Source of the DNA: Lachnospiraceae bacterium
GTDB taxonomy: Bacteria > Bacillota > Clostridia > Lachnospirales > Lachnospiraceae
NCBI GenBank assembly: GCA_003542935.1
Contig: DPJQ01000279.1
Location: 1-8,072, forward strand
Reading direction: 5' to 3'
Length of the DNA stretch: 8,072 nucleotides
The stretch's first letter is position 1, and each line of letters opens with the position of its first letter. Under the pieces are notes generated by a model. That model was not told the DNA's origin. It searched no databases and saw only the letters and a list, made by a program, of their open reading frames with translations. This document shows, one piece after another, positions 1 through 6,046 of this stretch. A program made the position numbers and the translations under genes.

Positions 1-379
1 TTTGGCAGAAATTTCCGCGCTTCGGATATTCAGCCGCCGAAAACCGCCTGTGCGCCTCCCTCCCCCTCCTGCCTCCTGTTTCCCGCCTTTTGGGGATCCC
101 ACCGCCGCTTATACCCCGGTCCGCGCACCTGCCCCGCCTTAAGTTGCCGGTATTTCGCGCCGGCGGCACCGTGAACTGTAATAACCAACCGGGTAACCTT
201 TCACAACGGGGAAACCTTCTGTGCGCGTCCAAATCCTGCTTGTCACGACATTTCTTTTCTCCTGGCTTCCCGCTCCCGTGAAAAGAAATCCACCTTAAGA
301 GATGCAGACGGCTAACATTTTACAGAGGTGTCTGAATTGTTAATTGTCAGACGCATATAGATAGATGAAAAAATTTTAG
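1..379. other. Upstream stretch with no recognisable gene
   Basis: No convincing gene is visible on either strand. One plus-strand frame is open from the left edge to a stop at 279-281. Its translation is rich in Pro, Arg, Leu, Cys and Ser, has no recognisable motif, and its only ATG (position 90) lacks a Shine-Dalgarno sequence. Bases 53-91 are almost all pyrimidine, so the minus strand carries a run of G-rich blocks there. A short inverted repeat (GCCGG at 146-150 with CCGGC at 160-164) and a longer one (250-289) are present. Composition changes from GC-rich to AT-rich near position 300, where promoter-like sequence begins. In many Clostridia the ecf-truA cluster follows rplQ, but no rplQ end is seen here. 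Confidence 0.6.
250..289. repeat. Inverted repeat, 10-bp arms with a 20-nt loop
   Basis: ATTTCTTTTC at 250-259 is the exact reverse complement of GAAAAGAAAT at 280-289, enclosing 20 bases rich in C and T. There is no T-run immediately after the right arm on the plus strand, so it does not look like a standard intrinsic terminator. It lies at the boundary between the GC-rich and AT-rich parts of the upstream region. Its function is unknown; it could be a protein site, or a terminator remnant of a gene beyond the left edge. Confidence 0.5.
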
Positions 380-407
380 TTGCCAGATTGAAAAGGTGTG
401 ATAAAAT
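380..407 (+). promoter_or_regulatory. Candidate sigma-A promoter P1 for the ecf-truA operon
   Basis: The -35 is TTGCCA (380-385), the spacer is 16 nt, and the -10 is TAAAAT (402-407, 5 of 6 to consensus). TGA directly precedes the -10, giving an extended -10 element. Transcription would start near 414 and leave a leader of about 139 nt before the first start codon at 553. This is a consensus match only. Confidence 0.5.
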
Positions 408-443
408 GAGATAAGTAGTGCGAACAATGGTTTCGTTGATTTT

Positions 444-473
444 TTGACCAATAGATTAGATTTTGATTTTAAT
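444..473 (+). promoter_or_regulatory. Candidate sigma-A promoter P2 for the ecf-truA operon
   Basis: The -35 is TTGACC (444-449, 5 of 6), the spacer is 18 nt, and the -10 is TTTAAT (468-473, 5 of 6). The predicted start near 480 leaves a leader of about 70 nt. It lies in AT-rich sequence just downstream of P1, so the two may act in tandem or only one may be real. Confidence 0.45.
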
Positions 474-552
474 TATTCGGCGCACCAGGTTCATTTATGC
501 ACGGACAGGGCGCCTGCGCGTTTGGAATTCCGGGAAGCACAGGAGGTTTTAC

Positions 553-1428
553 ATGAGCATCATAGAGGCAAACCACGTAAGCTACGATTATATCAGGCGT
601 GATGAGGAGGGCAATATCGAGGGAGAGGTGCGCGCGGTCAACGATGTGAGCCTGTCCGTCAGTCCGGGTGAATTCATCGCCATTTTAGGACATAACGGTT
701 CCGGAAAGTCCACATTGGCAAAACATATCAACGCCCTGCTTTTGCCCACGGAGGGAACCGTGGTGGTGGACGGGAAGGATACGAACAGGGAGGAAAACAT
801 CTGGGAAGTCCGCCAGAGCGCGGGCATGGTGTTCCAGAATCCCGACAACCAGATTATCGGACAGGTGGTGGAGGAGGACGTGGGTTTCGGACCGGAAAAC
901 ATGGGAGTCCCCACGAAGGAAATTTGGGAACGGGTGGAGGAAAGCCTGAAAATGGTGGGAATGTATGCCTACCGGAAGCATTCTCCCAACAAGCTGTCCG
1001 GCGGACAGAAGCAGCGGGTTTCCATCGCGGGCGTGCTGGCCATGCATCCGAAGTGCATCGTGCTGGACGAGCCCACGGCAATGCTGGATCCCAACGGACG
1101 CAGGGATGTGATCCGTGCGGCGCGGGCGTTAAATGATGTGGAGGGCGTGACGGTCATACTGATCACCCACTATATGGAGGAAGTTATTTTTGCCGATCGG
1201 ATTTTTGTCATGGATGAGGGACAGGTCGTGCTGCAGGGTGCGCCCCGGGAAGTGTTTTCCCAGGTGGACCGGTTAAAGGAGCTGCGGCTGGACGTGCCGC
1301 AGGTGACGCTGCTCGCCTATGAACTGCAAAAAAGCGGGCTGCCGCTGCCGGACGGCATACTGACGGCGGAGGAATTGACGGCGGAATTAAAGAAGCTGCG
1401 GGCTGCCGACGTGAAAATACAGGAATGA
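553..1428 (+). CDS. ecfA1: ECF transporter energy-coupling ATPase EcfA1 (CbiO family)
   Basis: This is one of the two cytoplasmic ATPases of an energy-coupling factor transporter. ATP hydrolysis by the EcfA1-EcfA2 pair drives uptake of vitamins or metal ions by membrane-bound S components through EcfT. The 291-residue protein has every ABC ATPase motif: Walker A GHNGSGKST (46-54), Q-loop Gln95 in FQNPDNQ, signature LSGGQKQR (148-155), Walker B IVLDEPT (169-175) and switch His206. The FQNPDNQ form and the C-terminal extension fit EcfA1. The ATG at 553 is chosen because AGGAGG (541-546) sits 6 nt upstream. The frame stays open back to a TTG at 463, but that stretch has no ribosome site and falls before the family's normal N-terminus. 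It is first in a string with ecfA2, ecfT and truA. The substrate cannot be inferred because no S component is nearby. Confidence 0.95.
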   Translation: MSIIEANHVSYDYIRRDEEGNIEGEVRAVNDVSLSVSPGEFIAILGHNGSGKSTLAKHINALLLPTEGTVVVDGKDTNREENIWEVRQSAGMVFQNPDNQIIGQVVEEDVGFGPENMGVPTKEIWERVEESLKMVGMYAYRKHSPNKLSGGQKQRVSIAGVLAMHPKCIVLDEPTAMLDPNGRRDVIRAARALNDVEGVTVILITHYMEEVIFADRIFVMDEGQVVLQGAPREVFSQVDRLKELRLDVPQVTLLAYELQKSGLPLPDGILTAEELTAELKKLRAADVKIQE

Positions 1429-1468
1429 CCGGTCGGGTCAATATATGGGAAGCCGCAGGAGGAGGGAA

Positions 1469-2320
1469 ATGTCTTTAAAACTGGAACATGTGAGTTATGT
1501 ATATGGAAGCGATACGAATCTTGCAGTCTGCGCCCTTCGGGACATCTGCCTGGAAATTCCGGACGGTCAGTTTCTGGGGCTGATCGGGCATACGGGTTCC
1601 GGCAAGTCCACGCTGGTGCAGCATCTGAACGGGCTTTTGGAGCCGACGGAAGGGAAAATTTTTTATGACGGCAGGGATATCTGGGATAAGGATTTTTCCA
1701 GAAGGGAGCTGCGCAGCAATGTGGGGCTGGTGTTCCAGTATCCGGAACATCAGTTGTTTGAGGTGGACGTTTTTTCGGACGTCTGCTATGGCCCTAAAAA
1801 TCTGGGACTGCCCGAAGAAGAGATAAGGGCGCGGGCAAGGCGGGCCCTGGATCTGGTGGGGCTTTCCAAAGAGTACGATAAGCAGTCCCCCTTTGAATTG
1901 TCCGGCGGACAGAAGCGCCGGGTGGCGATCGCGGGCGTGCTCGCGATGCAGCCCAAAATTCTCGTGCTGGACGAGCCGACCGCCGGGCTGGATCCGAAGG
2001 GCAGGGATGAAATCCTGGGGCAGATCGCCCATCTGAAGCGGGAGACCGGTATCAGCGTGGTGCTGGTGTCCCACAGCATGGAGGATGTGGCGAACTACGT
2101 GGAGCGCATTGTGGTGATGAATCGGGGGAGCGTGTTGTTTGACGATGCGCCCCGGGCGGTGTTCGGGCATGTAAAGGAGCTGGAGGAGGTTGGGCTTGCC
2201 GCGCCGCAGGTGACCTATATTCTGCACAATCTGGCAGAGAACGGTTTTGCGGTGGACCGGCATGCGACGACGATCAAAGAGGCGCGCGATACGATTCTGG
2301 CCGCGTTAAGGAGCGGATGA
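1469..2320 (+). CDS. ecfA2: ECF transporter energy-coupling ATPase EcfA2 (CbiO family)
   Basis: This is the second ATPase of the ECF module and is expected to form a heterodimer with EcfA1 and dock onto EcfT. The 283-residue protein has Walker A GHTGSGKST (40-48), Q-loop Gln90 in FQYPEHQLFE (a form typical of EcfA2), signature LSGGQKRR (144-151), Walker B LVLDEPT (165-171) and switch His202. The ATG at 1469 follows a purine-rich AGGAGGAGGG and begins MSLKLEHVSY, the normal family N-terminus. An in-frame ATG at 1445 would add eight mostly Arg/Gly/Ser residues and overrun that ribosome site, so it is less likely. Only 40 bases separate it from ecfA1, with a small TGACC/GGTCA dyad (1426-1440) and no obvious terminator, so co-transcription is likely. 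Confidence 0.95.
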   Translation: MSLKLEHVSYVYGSDTNLAVCALRDICLEIPDGQFLGLIGHTGSGKSTLVQHLNGLLEPTEGKIFYDGRDIWDKDFSRRELRSNVGLVFQYPEHQLFEVDVFSDVCYGPKNLGLPEEEIRARARRALDLVGLSKEYDKQSPFELSGGQKRRVAIAGVLAMQPKILVLDEPTAGLDPKGRDEILGQIAHLKRETGISVVLVSHSMEDVANYVERIVVMNRGSVLFDDAPRAVFGHVKELEEVGLAAPQVTYILHNLAENGFAVDRHATTIKEARDTILAALRSG

Positions 2321-2330
2321 GAAAAAAATG

Positions 2331-2366
2331 TACTCTCGCGGGCAGGGTCCGCGAAAGATGGGAGTA
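2331..2366 (+). promoter_or_regulatory. Hairpin that could mask the ecfT ribosome binding site
   Basis: In the 51-base ecfA2-ecfT gap, TCGCGG (2336-2341) pairs with CCGCGA (2349-2354) around a 7-nt loop. TACTC (2331-2335) pairs with GAGTA (2362-2366) across a 7-nt bulge. The outer right arm overlaps the ecfT Shine-Dalgarno GGGAG (2360-2364). There is no U-run after it, so it is not a standard terminator. It could set the EcfT to EcfA ratio by limiting initiation or by stabilising RNA. The pairing is read directly; the role is inference. Confidence 0.45.
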
Positions 2367-2371
2367 TTGCA

Positions 2372-3169
2372 ATGATTAGAGATATCACGTTAGGACAGTA
2401 TTACCAGACGGAATCCGTGCTGCACCGGATGGATTGCAGGGTGAAGCTGGTGGGGACGCTGGTTTTTATCATTTCCCTGTTTGTTGTGGAAAACTGGTGG
2501 AGCTATGTGCTGGCAGCGCTTTTTCTGGCGCTGTGCATCCGCCTTTCCCGGGTTCCCTTCCGGTTTATGGTAAAGGGGATGAAATCCATCGTATTTCTGA
2601 TGCTCTTTGCGGCGGTGTTCAATCTTTTTCTGACGCCCGGCACGCCGGTGGTTTCGTTCTGGAAGCTGCGCATCACCGATGCGGGAATCCGGATGGCGCT
2701 GCAGATGGCAGTCCGCCTGACGCTGCTCATCATCGGTTCCTCGCTGATGACGCTGACCACCACGCCGAACCAGCTGACCAATGCCATAGAGCGGTTGCTA
2801 AAGCCCCTCGGATTTCTCATACCGGTTCATGAAATTGCCATGATGATGTCCATTGCCCTTCGTTTTATTCCCATTTTAATGGAAGAGACCGATAAGATCA
2901 TGAAGGCCCAGATGGCCCGCGGTGCGGATTTTGAGAGCGGGAACCTGGTGAAAAAGGTGCGGAGCATGGTGCCGCTTCTGGTGCCTCTGTTCATCTCTGC
3001 TTTCCGCCGTGCCAATGACCTGGCTATGGCCATGGAGGCAAGGTGCTACCATGGCGGGAAGGGGCGCACTCAGATGAAACCCCTGGTGTATGGGGGGCGG
3101 GATTATGCGGCTTATGGGATGATGTGGGCGTATCTGGGCCTGTGTATTGTAATGAGGATAGTATTATGA
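2372..3169 (+). CDS. ecfT: ECF transporter transmembrane coupling protein EcfT
   Basis: EcfT is the integral membrane scaffold that transmits ATPase movements to the substrate-binding S component. The 265-residue protein has a conserved N-terminal part (GQYYQTESVLHRMDCRVKL), hydrophobic segments at about 27-58, 70-90, 112-128, 150-170 and 247-264, and a long cytoplasmic coupling region at about 172-235. That region has the two short coupling motifs, ARG at 182-184 (in QMARGADF) and ARC at 223-225 (in AMEARCYHGG). The Ala-Arg dipeptides are known to contact grooves in the two ATPases. The ATG at 2372 has GGGAG 7 nt upstream. The stop overlaps the truA start as ATGA, indicating translational coupling. 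The missing S component marks this as a group II module with S partners encoded elsewhere (established for the family). Confidence 0.95.
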   Translation: MIRDITLGQYYQTESVLHRMDCRVKLVGTLVFIISLFVVENWWSYVLAALFLALCIRLSRVPFRFMVKGMKSIVFLMLFAAVFNLFLTPGTPVVSFWKLRITDAGIRMALQMAVRLTLLIIGSSLMTLTTTPNQLTNAIERLLKPLGFLIPVHEIAMMMSIALRFIPILMEETDKIMKAQMARGADFESGNLVKKVRSMVPLLVPLFISAFRRANDLAMAMEARCYHGGKGRTQMKPLVYGGRDYAAYGMMWAYLGLCIVMRIVL

Positions 3170-3963
3170 CAGTTGGAGGGGGTAAGCCGGGAATCAGGCG
3201 GATTCGCCTGACCGTGGCCTACGACGGCACCCGGTACGCCGGATGGCAGATACAGCCCAATGGGCTGGCGGTGCAGGAGGTGCTGGACAGATGCCTTTCC
3301 GAACTTCTGGGCACGGAGATCCGTACCCTTGGAGCCAGCCGGACCGATGCGGGTGTCCACGCACTGGGAAATGTGGCCGTGTTTGATACCTGTGCGCGGA
3401 TGCCGGCGGATAAATTCTCCTATGCCTTGAATACCCGGCTTCCCGAGGATATACGAATCCAGTGCTCCGAGGAGGTGAGCCCGGATTTTCATCCCCGTTT
3501 CCGCGAGACGGTAAAGACCTACGAGTACCGCATCCTAAACCGGCGTTTTCCCGACCCGACCCGGAGACTGAACAGTTTCCACTGGTACGGCAGCCTGGAT
3601 TTAGAGGCAATGCGCCGGGGAGCCGCCCTGCTGGTGGGAACCCACGATTTCAAGGGTTTTGCTACGGCGAATCCCCAGACCAGAAGTACAGTCCGCACGA
3701 TTTTTAAAACAGAGCTTTGGAAAGAAGACGATATGATCCGTTTCCGTATCACGGGAAATGGATTTCTCTATAATATGGTCCGGATCATCACAGGCACGCT
3801 GCTGGAAATCGGGAAGGGCGCCATGGAGACCGATCAGATCCCGGAGATATTGTCTTCCGGCGACAGGAGCATGGCGGGCCCCACGGCACGGGCCCATGGC
3901 CTGACACTGGTGGAAATCCGCTATCCGGGGGAAGAAAAACAGAAAATGGATGTGATACGTTGA
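3166..3963 (+). CDS. truA: tRNA pseudouridine(38-40) synthase TruA
   Basis: TruA converts uridines 38-40 in the tRNA anticodon stem-loop to pseudouridine. The 265-residue length is normal for the family. The N-terminal RRIRLTVAYDGTRYAGWQ stretch, the catalytic loop SRTDAGVHA with nucleophile Asp61, the KTYEYRI motif with Tyr119 and Tyr121, the HDF segment near 160 and the C-terminal GNGFLYNMVRIITGTLLEIG block are all present, so the enzyme appears intact. The ATG at 3166 overlaps the ecfT stop by four bases and has GAGG (3154-3157) at a suitable distance. The frame is open further upstream, but only through the shadow of ecfT. TruA downstream of ecfT is a common Firmicutes arrangement. In many relatives rplM and rpsI follow; here a ROK gene does, overlapping the truA stop. 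Confidence 0.96.
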   Translation: MTVGGGKPGIRRIRLTVAYDGTRYAGWQIQPNGLAVQEVLDRCLSELLGTEIRTLGASRTDAGVHALGNVAVFDTCARMPADKFSYALNTRLPEDIRIQCSEEVSPDFHPRFRETVKTYEYRILNRRFPDPTRRLNSFHWYGSLDLEAMRRGAALLVGTHDFKGFATANPQTRSTVRTIFKTELWKEDDMIRFRITGNGFLYNMVRIITGTLLEIGKGAMETDQIPEILSSGDRSMAGPTARAHGLTLVEIRYPGEEKQKMDVIR

Positions 3964-5027
3964 AAAAATATATCGGCCTGGAAGACATGAGCCATGTCAA
4001 CTGTTCCAGCGTGCTCCGGGTGATACAGGCCCACGGTGAGATCTCAAGGAAACAGATCTCGGAAATTACCGGCCTGAGCTGGGGAGGAATGACAAAAATT
4101 GTAAATAAGCTCTTCGAAAAAGAGTATATCACAGAAGAAAAGAGTGAAGCTCCGGGGGGGACAGGGAGGACTCCGGGGATGCTCAGTATTCGTAAAGACA
4201 GGCATCTGGTAGCGGGCGTGGATATCAACAGAATCGGCCTCAGCGCTTATGTCACCGATCTGTCCGGCAGTATAAAGAGGCAGTATTCTGAGGAAAATCT
4301 TTTTGAGGGCAAAGAAGAACTCCTTGATAATATTCTGCGTTTTTTTCAAAACATATTCCGGGATTTTGACGGTCATGAAATTGAGGCGGCAGGAATCGCC
4401 ATGCAGGGAGGCATCCATGGGGAAAACGGAGTATCCGTCAGCTTTCCGGGATGTGAAGACTGGAAGGATGTTCCTATCATAGACATGCTCAGGGAACAGT
4501 TCCATACAGAACTGTATCTGGAACATGATCCGGATTGTATGCTTTGCTCCGAGCTTGTCTCTACCGGTGGGGATCATGTGATTTTGTTTCGCATAGACCA
4601 GAGCATTGGGATGGCAGTGTCCCTGGACGGAACTATCCTACGGGGGAACGGAATTCTGGAGGTGGCGCACACCATTGTAGTTCCGGACGGTAAACCGTGC
4701 AGATGTGGGCTGTCCGGCTGTCTGGAGGCCTATATTGAGCCCTGTATGCAGGGGGGACAGATCAACAGTAAAGCTGTGGAAGAGATGATTTATCCCCTGG
4801 CTGTGACCATCCATAATATGGCCTGCGTTTTTCATGCGGATACTGTGATTTTGGCGGGAAACCTGATGAAATATGCCTCCCTGTTTGAGAAAGAGCTGTT
4901 GCGTGAATTGCGGAAAATGCAGGATGGGGAAAAAATACAAGTCAGATTCCGGAATGATGCAAAATCCGCAGTCAGTGGGGCCGCGCTGATTGCGGCCCGC
5001 CATGCGATAGATTCGATCAGGCTGTGA
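3960..5027 (+). CDS. ROK-family transcriptional regulator (NagC/XylR type)
   Basis: This is a probable sugar-responsive regulator. A winged helix-turn-helix spans about residues 14-60 (SVLRVIQAHGEISRKQISEI, then the GLSWGGMTKIVNKL recognition helix), followed by a GGTGRTPG linker and a ROK sugar-kinase-like fold from about 83. The ROK zinc motif is intact: His237, then CRCGLSGC with Cys247, Cys249 and Cys254. Kinase features are degraded: the phosphate loop near 85-103 lacks the DxGxT pattern and the usual ExGH reads EVAH (234-237), fitting a regulator rather than a kinase. The start is taken as TTG at 3960, overlapping the truA stop as TTGA, with only a weak TGGA upstream. An ATG at 3987 is the alternative but has poorer spacing. 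Its likely targets are the sugar genes downstream, which is inference from proximity. Confidence 0.88.
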   Translation: MKKYIGLEDMSHVNCSSVLRVIQAHGEISRKQISEITGLSWGGMTKIVNKLFEKEYITEEKSEAPGGTGRTPGMLSIRKDRHLVAGVDINRIGLSAYVTDLSGSIKRQYSEENLFEGKEELLDNILRFFQNIFRDFDGHEIEAAGIAMQGGIHGENGVSVSFPGCEDWKDVPIIDMLREQFHTELYLEHDPDCMLCSELVSTGGDHVILFRIDQSIGMAVSLDGTILRGNGILEVAHTIVVPDGKPCRCGLSGCLEAYIEPCMQGGQINSKAVEEMIYPLAVTIHNMACVFHADTVILAGNLMKYASLFEKELLRELRKMQDGEKIQVRFRNDAKSAVSGAALIAARHAIDSIRL

Positions 5028-5061
5028 AAAGCGGCAGGATTTGCCTGCCCGCCGCTTGTTA
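5028..5061. terminator. Likely bidirectional intrinsic terminator between convergent genes
   Basis: GGCAGG (5033-5038 region) pairs with CCTGCC around ATTTG, and AAGCGGC (5029-5035) can alternatively pair with GCCGCTT (5051-5057). On the minus strand the hairpin is followed by TTTT, a usable terminator for the hydrolase gene. On the plus strand it is followed by TTGTTATT, weaker but plausible for the ROK end of the long operon. The hairpin begins right after the ROK stop and reaches the hydrolase stop codon. Confidence 0.7.
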
Positions 5062-5883
5062 TTCTGCCTGGAAAACATATCTCTCGCCGGGTGAAAACAT
5101 ATGAAAAGCCTGTTTCGGGTTGATTCTGTACAGGCAGTCCACAAAATAGGCCGGATTGACGCCGTTTACGTCATACAGGTCAAAATGCATGGGGATCAGC
5201 AAGCGGGCATGGGTTTTTCGGGCCAGCAGAACCGCTTCCTCCGCATTCATATTTCCCACGATATCCTGATGCAGCTTGTAGTAGCTTCGCCCGTTGACCG
5301 GAACCATCAGGATATCAATATTTTCAAGGCAGCCCGCAAGCCCGTCATAGACGCAGCAGTCACCGGCGTGGAAGAGGGCCGTAGAGCCAAAAAACATCTT
5401 GTAACCCAGTTCTTTATAGTTTCCGTTTTTATCTCTATGCAATATTTCATGAGCGGCAGGGACGGGGCAGATCCGGCATTCTCCCAGGCACAGCTCCTGC
5501 CCGGCGACGGCGCCGATCATCCGCTTAGAATCAATGCCATAAGACTGTATGGTGTCCCTGGCCGGTTCGGGGACAATGAATTTCACTTTCATGTTGTGTC
5601 CGGCTATGGCCCGCAGCGTATCCGGATCGGCATGGTCAAAATGGTCATGGGTGCAGAACACATAGTCCACAAAATCCAGTTGATCCGGCAGAACGGGGGC
5701 CTCATATCTTCGCACCCATTTCACCTGCTCCGTGCAGCAGTTTTGATCTACATAATAGGACAGGTACGGATCAATGAGAACGGAAGTGCTGCGATAGCGG
5801 ATCAGAAAACCCTCCTGTCCGAGATAATACAGGGCAATCTGATCATCGGTGAGCCTGATTTCGGAAAAATATTCTCTGTTCAT
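5059..5883 (-). CDS. Metallo-beta-lactamase-fold hydrolase, UlaG-like (lactonase family)
   Basis: This is a 274-residue metal-dependent hydrolase related to UlaG, the L-ascorbate-6-phosphate lactonase. It probably opens a lactone or cleaves an ester in the cytoplasm; no signal peptide is seen. Motifs in order are the YYLGQEGFLIR N-terminal strand (19-29), IDPY (37-40), metal-binding THDHFDHAD with His79, His81, Asp83 and His84, His145 in AAHE, Asp175 in FHAGD, and His233 in PMHFD, so the two-metal site appears complete. It is clearly shorter than UlaG (about 350 residues), so the ascorbate-specific assignment is not supported. The start at 5883 is chosen because AAGGAG lies just upstream; a start at 5904 would place that site inside the gene. 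It is convergent with the ROK gene and divergent from the dehydrogenase-kinase pair, suggesting a shared sugar pathway (inference). Confidence 0.85.
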   Translation of the reverse strand: MNREYFSEIRLTDDQIALYYLGQEGFLIRYRSTSVLIDPYLSYYVDQNCCTEQVKWVRRYEAPVLPDQLDFVDYVFCTHDHFDHADPDTLRAIAGHNMKVKFIVPEPARDTIQSYGIDSKRMIGAVAGQELCLGECRICPVPAAHEILHRDKNGNYKELGYKMFFGSTALFHAGDCCVYDGLAGCLENIDILMVPVNGRSYYKLHQDIVGNMNAEEAVLLARKTHARLLIPMHFDLYDVNGVNPAYFVDCLYRINPKQAFHMFSPGERYVFQAE

Positions 5884-5944
5884 GAGATTCTCCTTTGCAT
5901 CCATTTGTCGGGCCGTGAGAGTTACGGCATTTGGGAGTGGTCTG

Positions 5945-5965
5945 GAAACACGATTCGGATGTTTC
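5945..5965. repeat. Short dyad, candidate operator O2
   Basis: GAAACA (5945-5950) and TGTTTC (5960-5965) form a perfect 6-bp inverted repeat with a 9-bp spacer. Its centre (5955) is 30 bp from the centre of the large palindrome (5985), close to three helical turns. It would lie at about +2 to +22 of the minus-strand transcript and just upstream of the plus-strand -35. A regulator bound here could block one promoter and affect the other differently. No binding protein can be named from the sequence. Confidence 0.4.
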
Positions 5966-5967
5966 TA

Positions 5968-5996
5968 TTGACGATTATATCACAGCGTGATAATAT
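5968..5996 (+). promoter_or_regulatory. Sigma-A promoter for the dehydrogenase-kinase operon
   Basis: The -35 is TTGACG (5968-5973, 5 of 6), the spacer is exactly 17 nt, and the -10 is TAATAT (5991-5996, 4 of 6). Transcription would start near 6003, giving a leader of about 44 nt to the GTG start at 6047. It lies entirely inside the palindrome and overlaps the opposing promoter. Confidence 0.65.
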
Positions 5997-6002
5997 CGTC
6001 AA
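5974..6002 (-). promoter_or_regulatory. Sigma-A promoter for the UlaG-like hydrolase
   Basis: Read on the minus strand, the -35 is TTGACG (6002-5997), the spacer is 17 nt, and the -10 is a perfect TATAAT (5979-5974). Transcription would start near 5967 and leave a leader of about 84 nt before the ATG at 5883. The -10 is stronger than that of the opposing promoter, predicting a bias toward the hydrolase when no regulator is bound. Confidence 0.72.
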
Positions 6003-6046
6003 TAAGATGTTGTATATTAGATTTTGTGGATAAAGGAGGAGATAGT

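Larger units (their letters stand above)
5966..6004. promoter_or_regulatory. 39-bp near-perfect palindrome, candidate operator O1 with embedded divergent promoters
   Basis: The left arm (5966-5983) and right arm (5987-6004) are 18 bases each and match at 16 positions, separated by AGC. The only mismatches are two adjacent bases in the AT-rich part, where one strand reads TATAAT and the other TAATAT. The palindrome spans both promoters of the divergent pair. Such size and symmetry suggest a dimer-binding operator, or selection for symmetric promoter strength. The ROK protein encoded at 3960-5027 is a candidate ligand; this is inference. Confidence 0.75.

Noticed and set aside
90..281. Small plus-strand open frame (open from base 3, first ATG at 90)
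   Set aside because: No ribosome binding site, low-complexity Pro/Arg/Leu/Cys-rich translation, and no recognisable motif; a GC-rich stretch makes chance open frames likely.
422..447. Weak hairpin (CGAAC with GTTTCG) before a T-run, as an attenuator in the ecf leader
   Set aside because: Only about five pairs with a bulge, the T-run is separated from the stem, and it overlaps the P2 -35 element, which is a better reading.
463..552. N-terminal extension of EcfA1 from a TTG at 463
   Set aside because: The TTG overlaps the predicted promoter P2, has no ribosome site, and the added residues precede the normal family N-terminus; AGGAGG before 553 decides the start.
480..552. Vitamin or metal riboswitch ahead of ecfA1
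   Set aside because: No conserved core of a known riboswitch class could be recognised in the leader by eye; the stretch contains only a tiny CAGG/CCTG stem.
1475..2263. Long minus-strand open frame opposite ecfA2 (262 codons)
   Set aside because: It is the shadow of a clearly conserved ABC ATPase gene, with His/Pro/Gln-rich translation and no family features.
5943..5965. Catabolite-responsive (cre) site
   Set aside because: TGGAAACACGAT resembles the start of a cre consensus, but the central CG is out of register and the right half does not match.
5101..6033. Long plus-strand open frame opposite the UlaG-like hydrolase (310 codons)
   Set aside because: The minus strand carries the full set of metallo-beta-lactamase motifs and a good ribosome site; the plus frame also runs through the divergent promoter region and shows no motifs.
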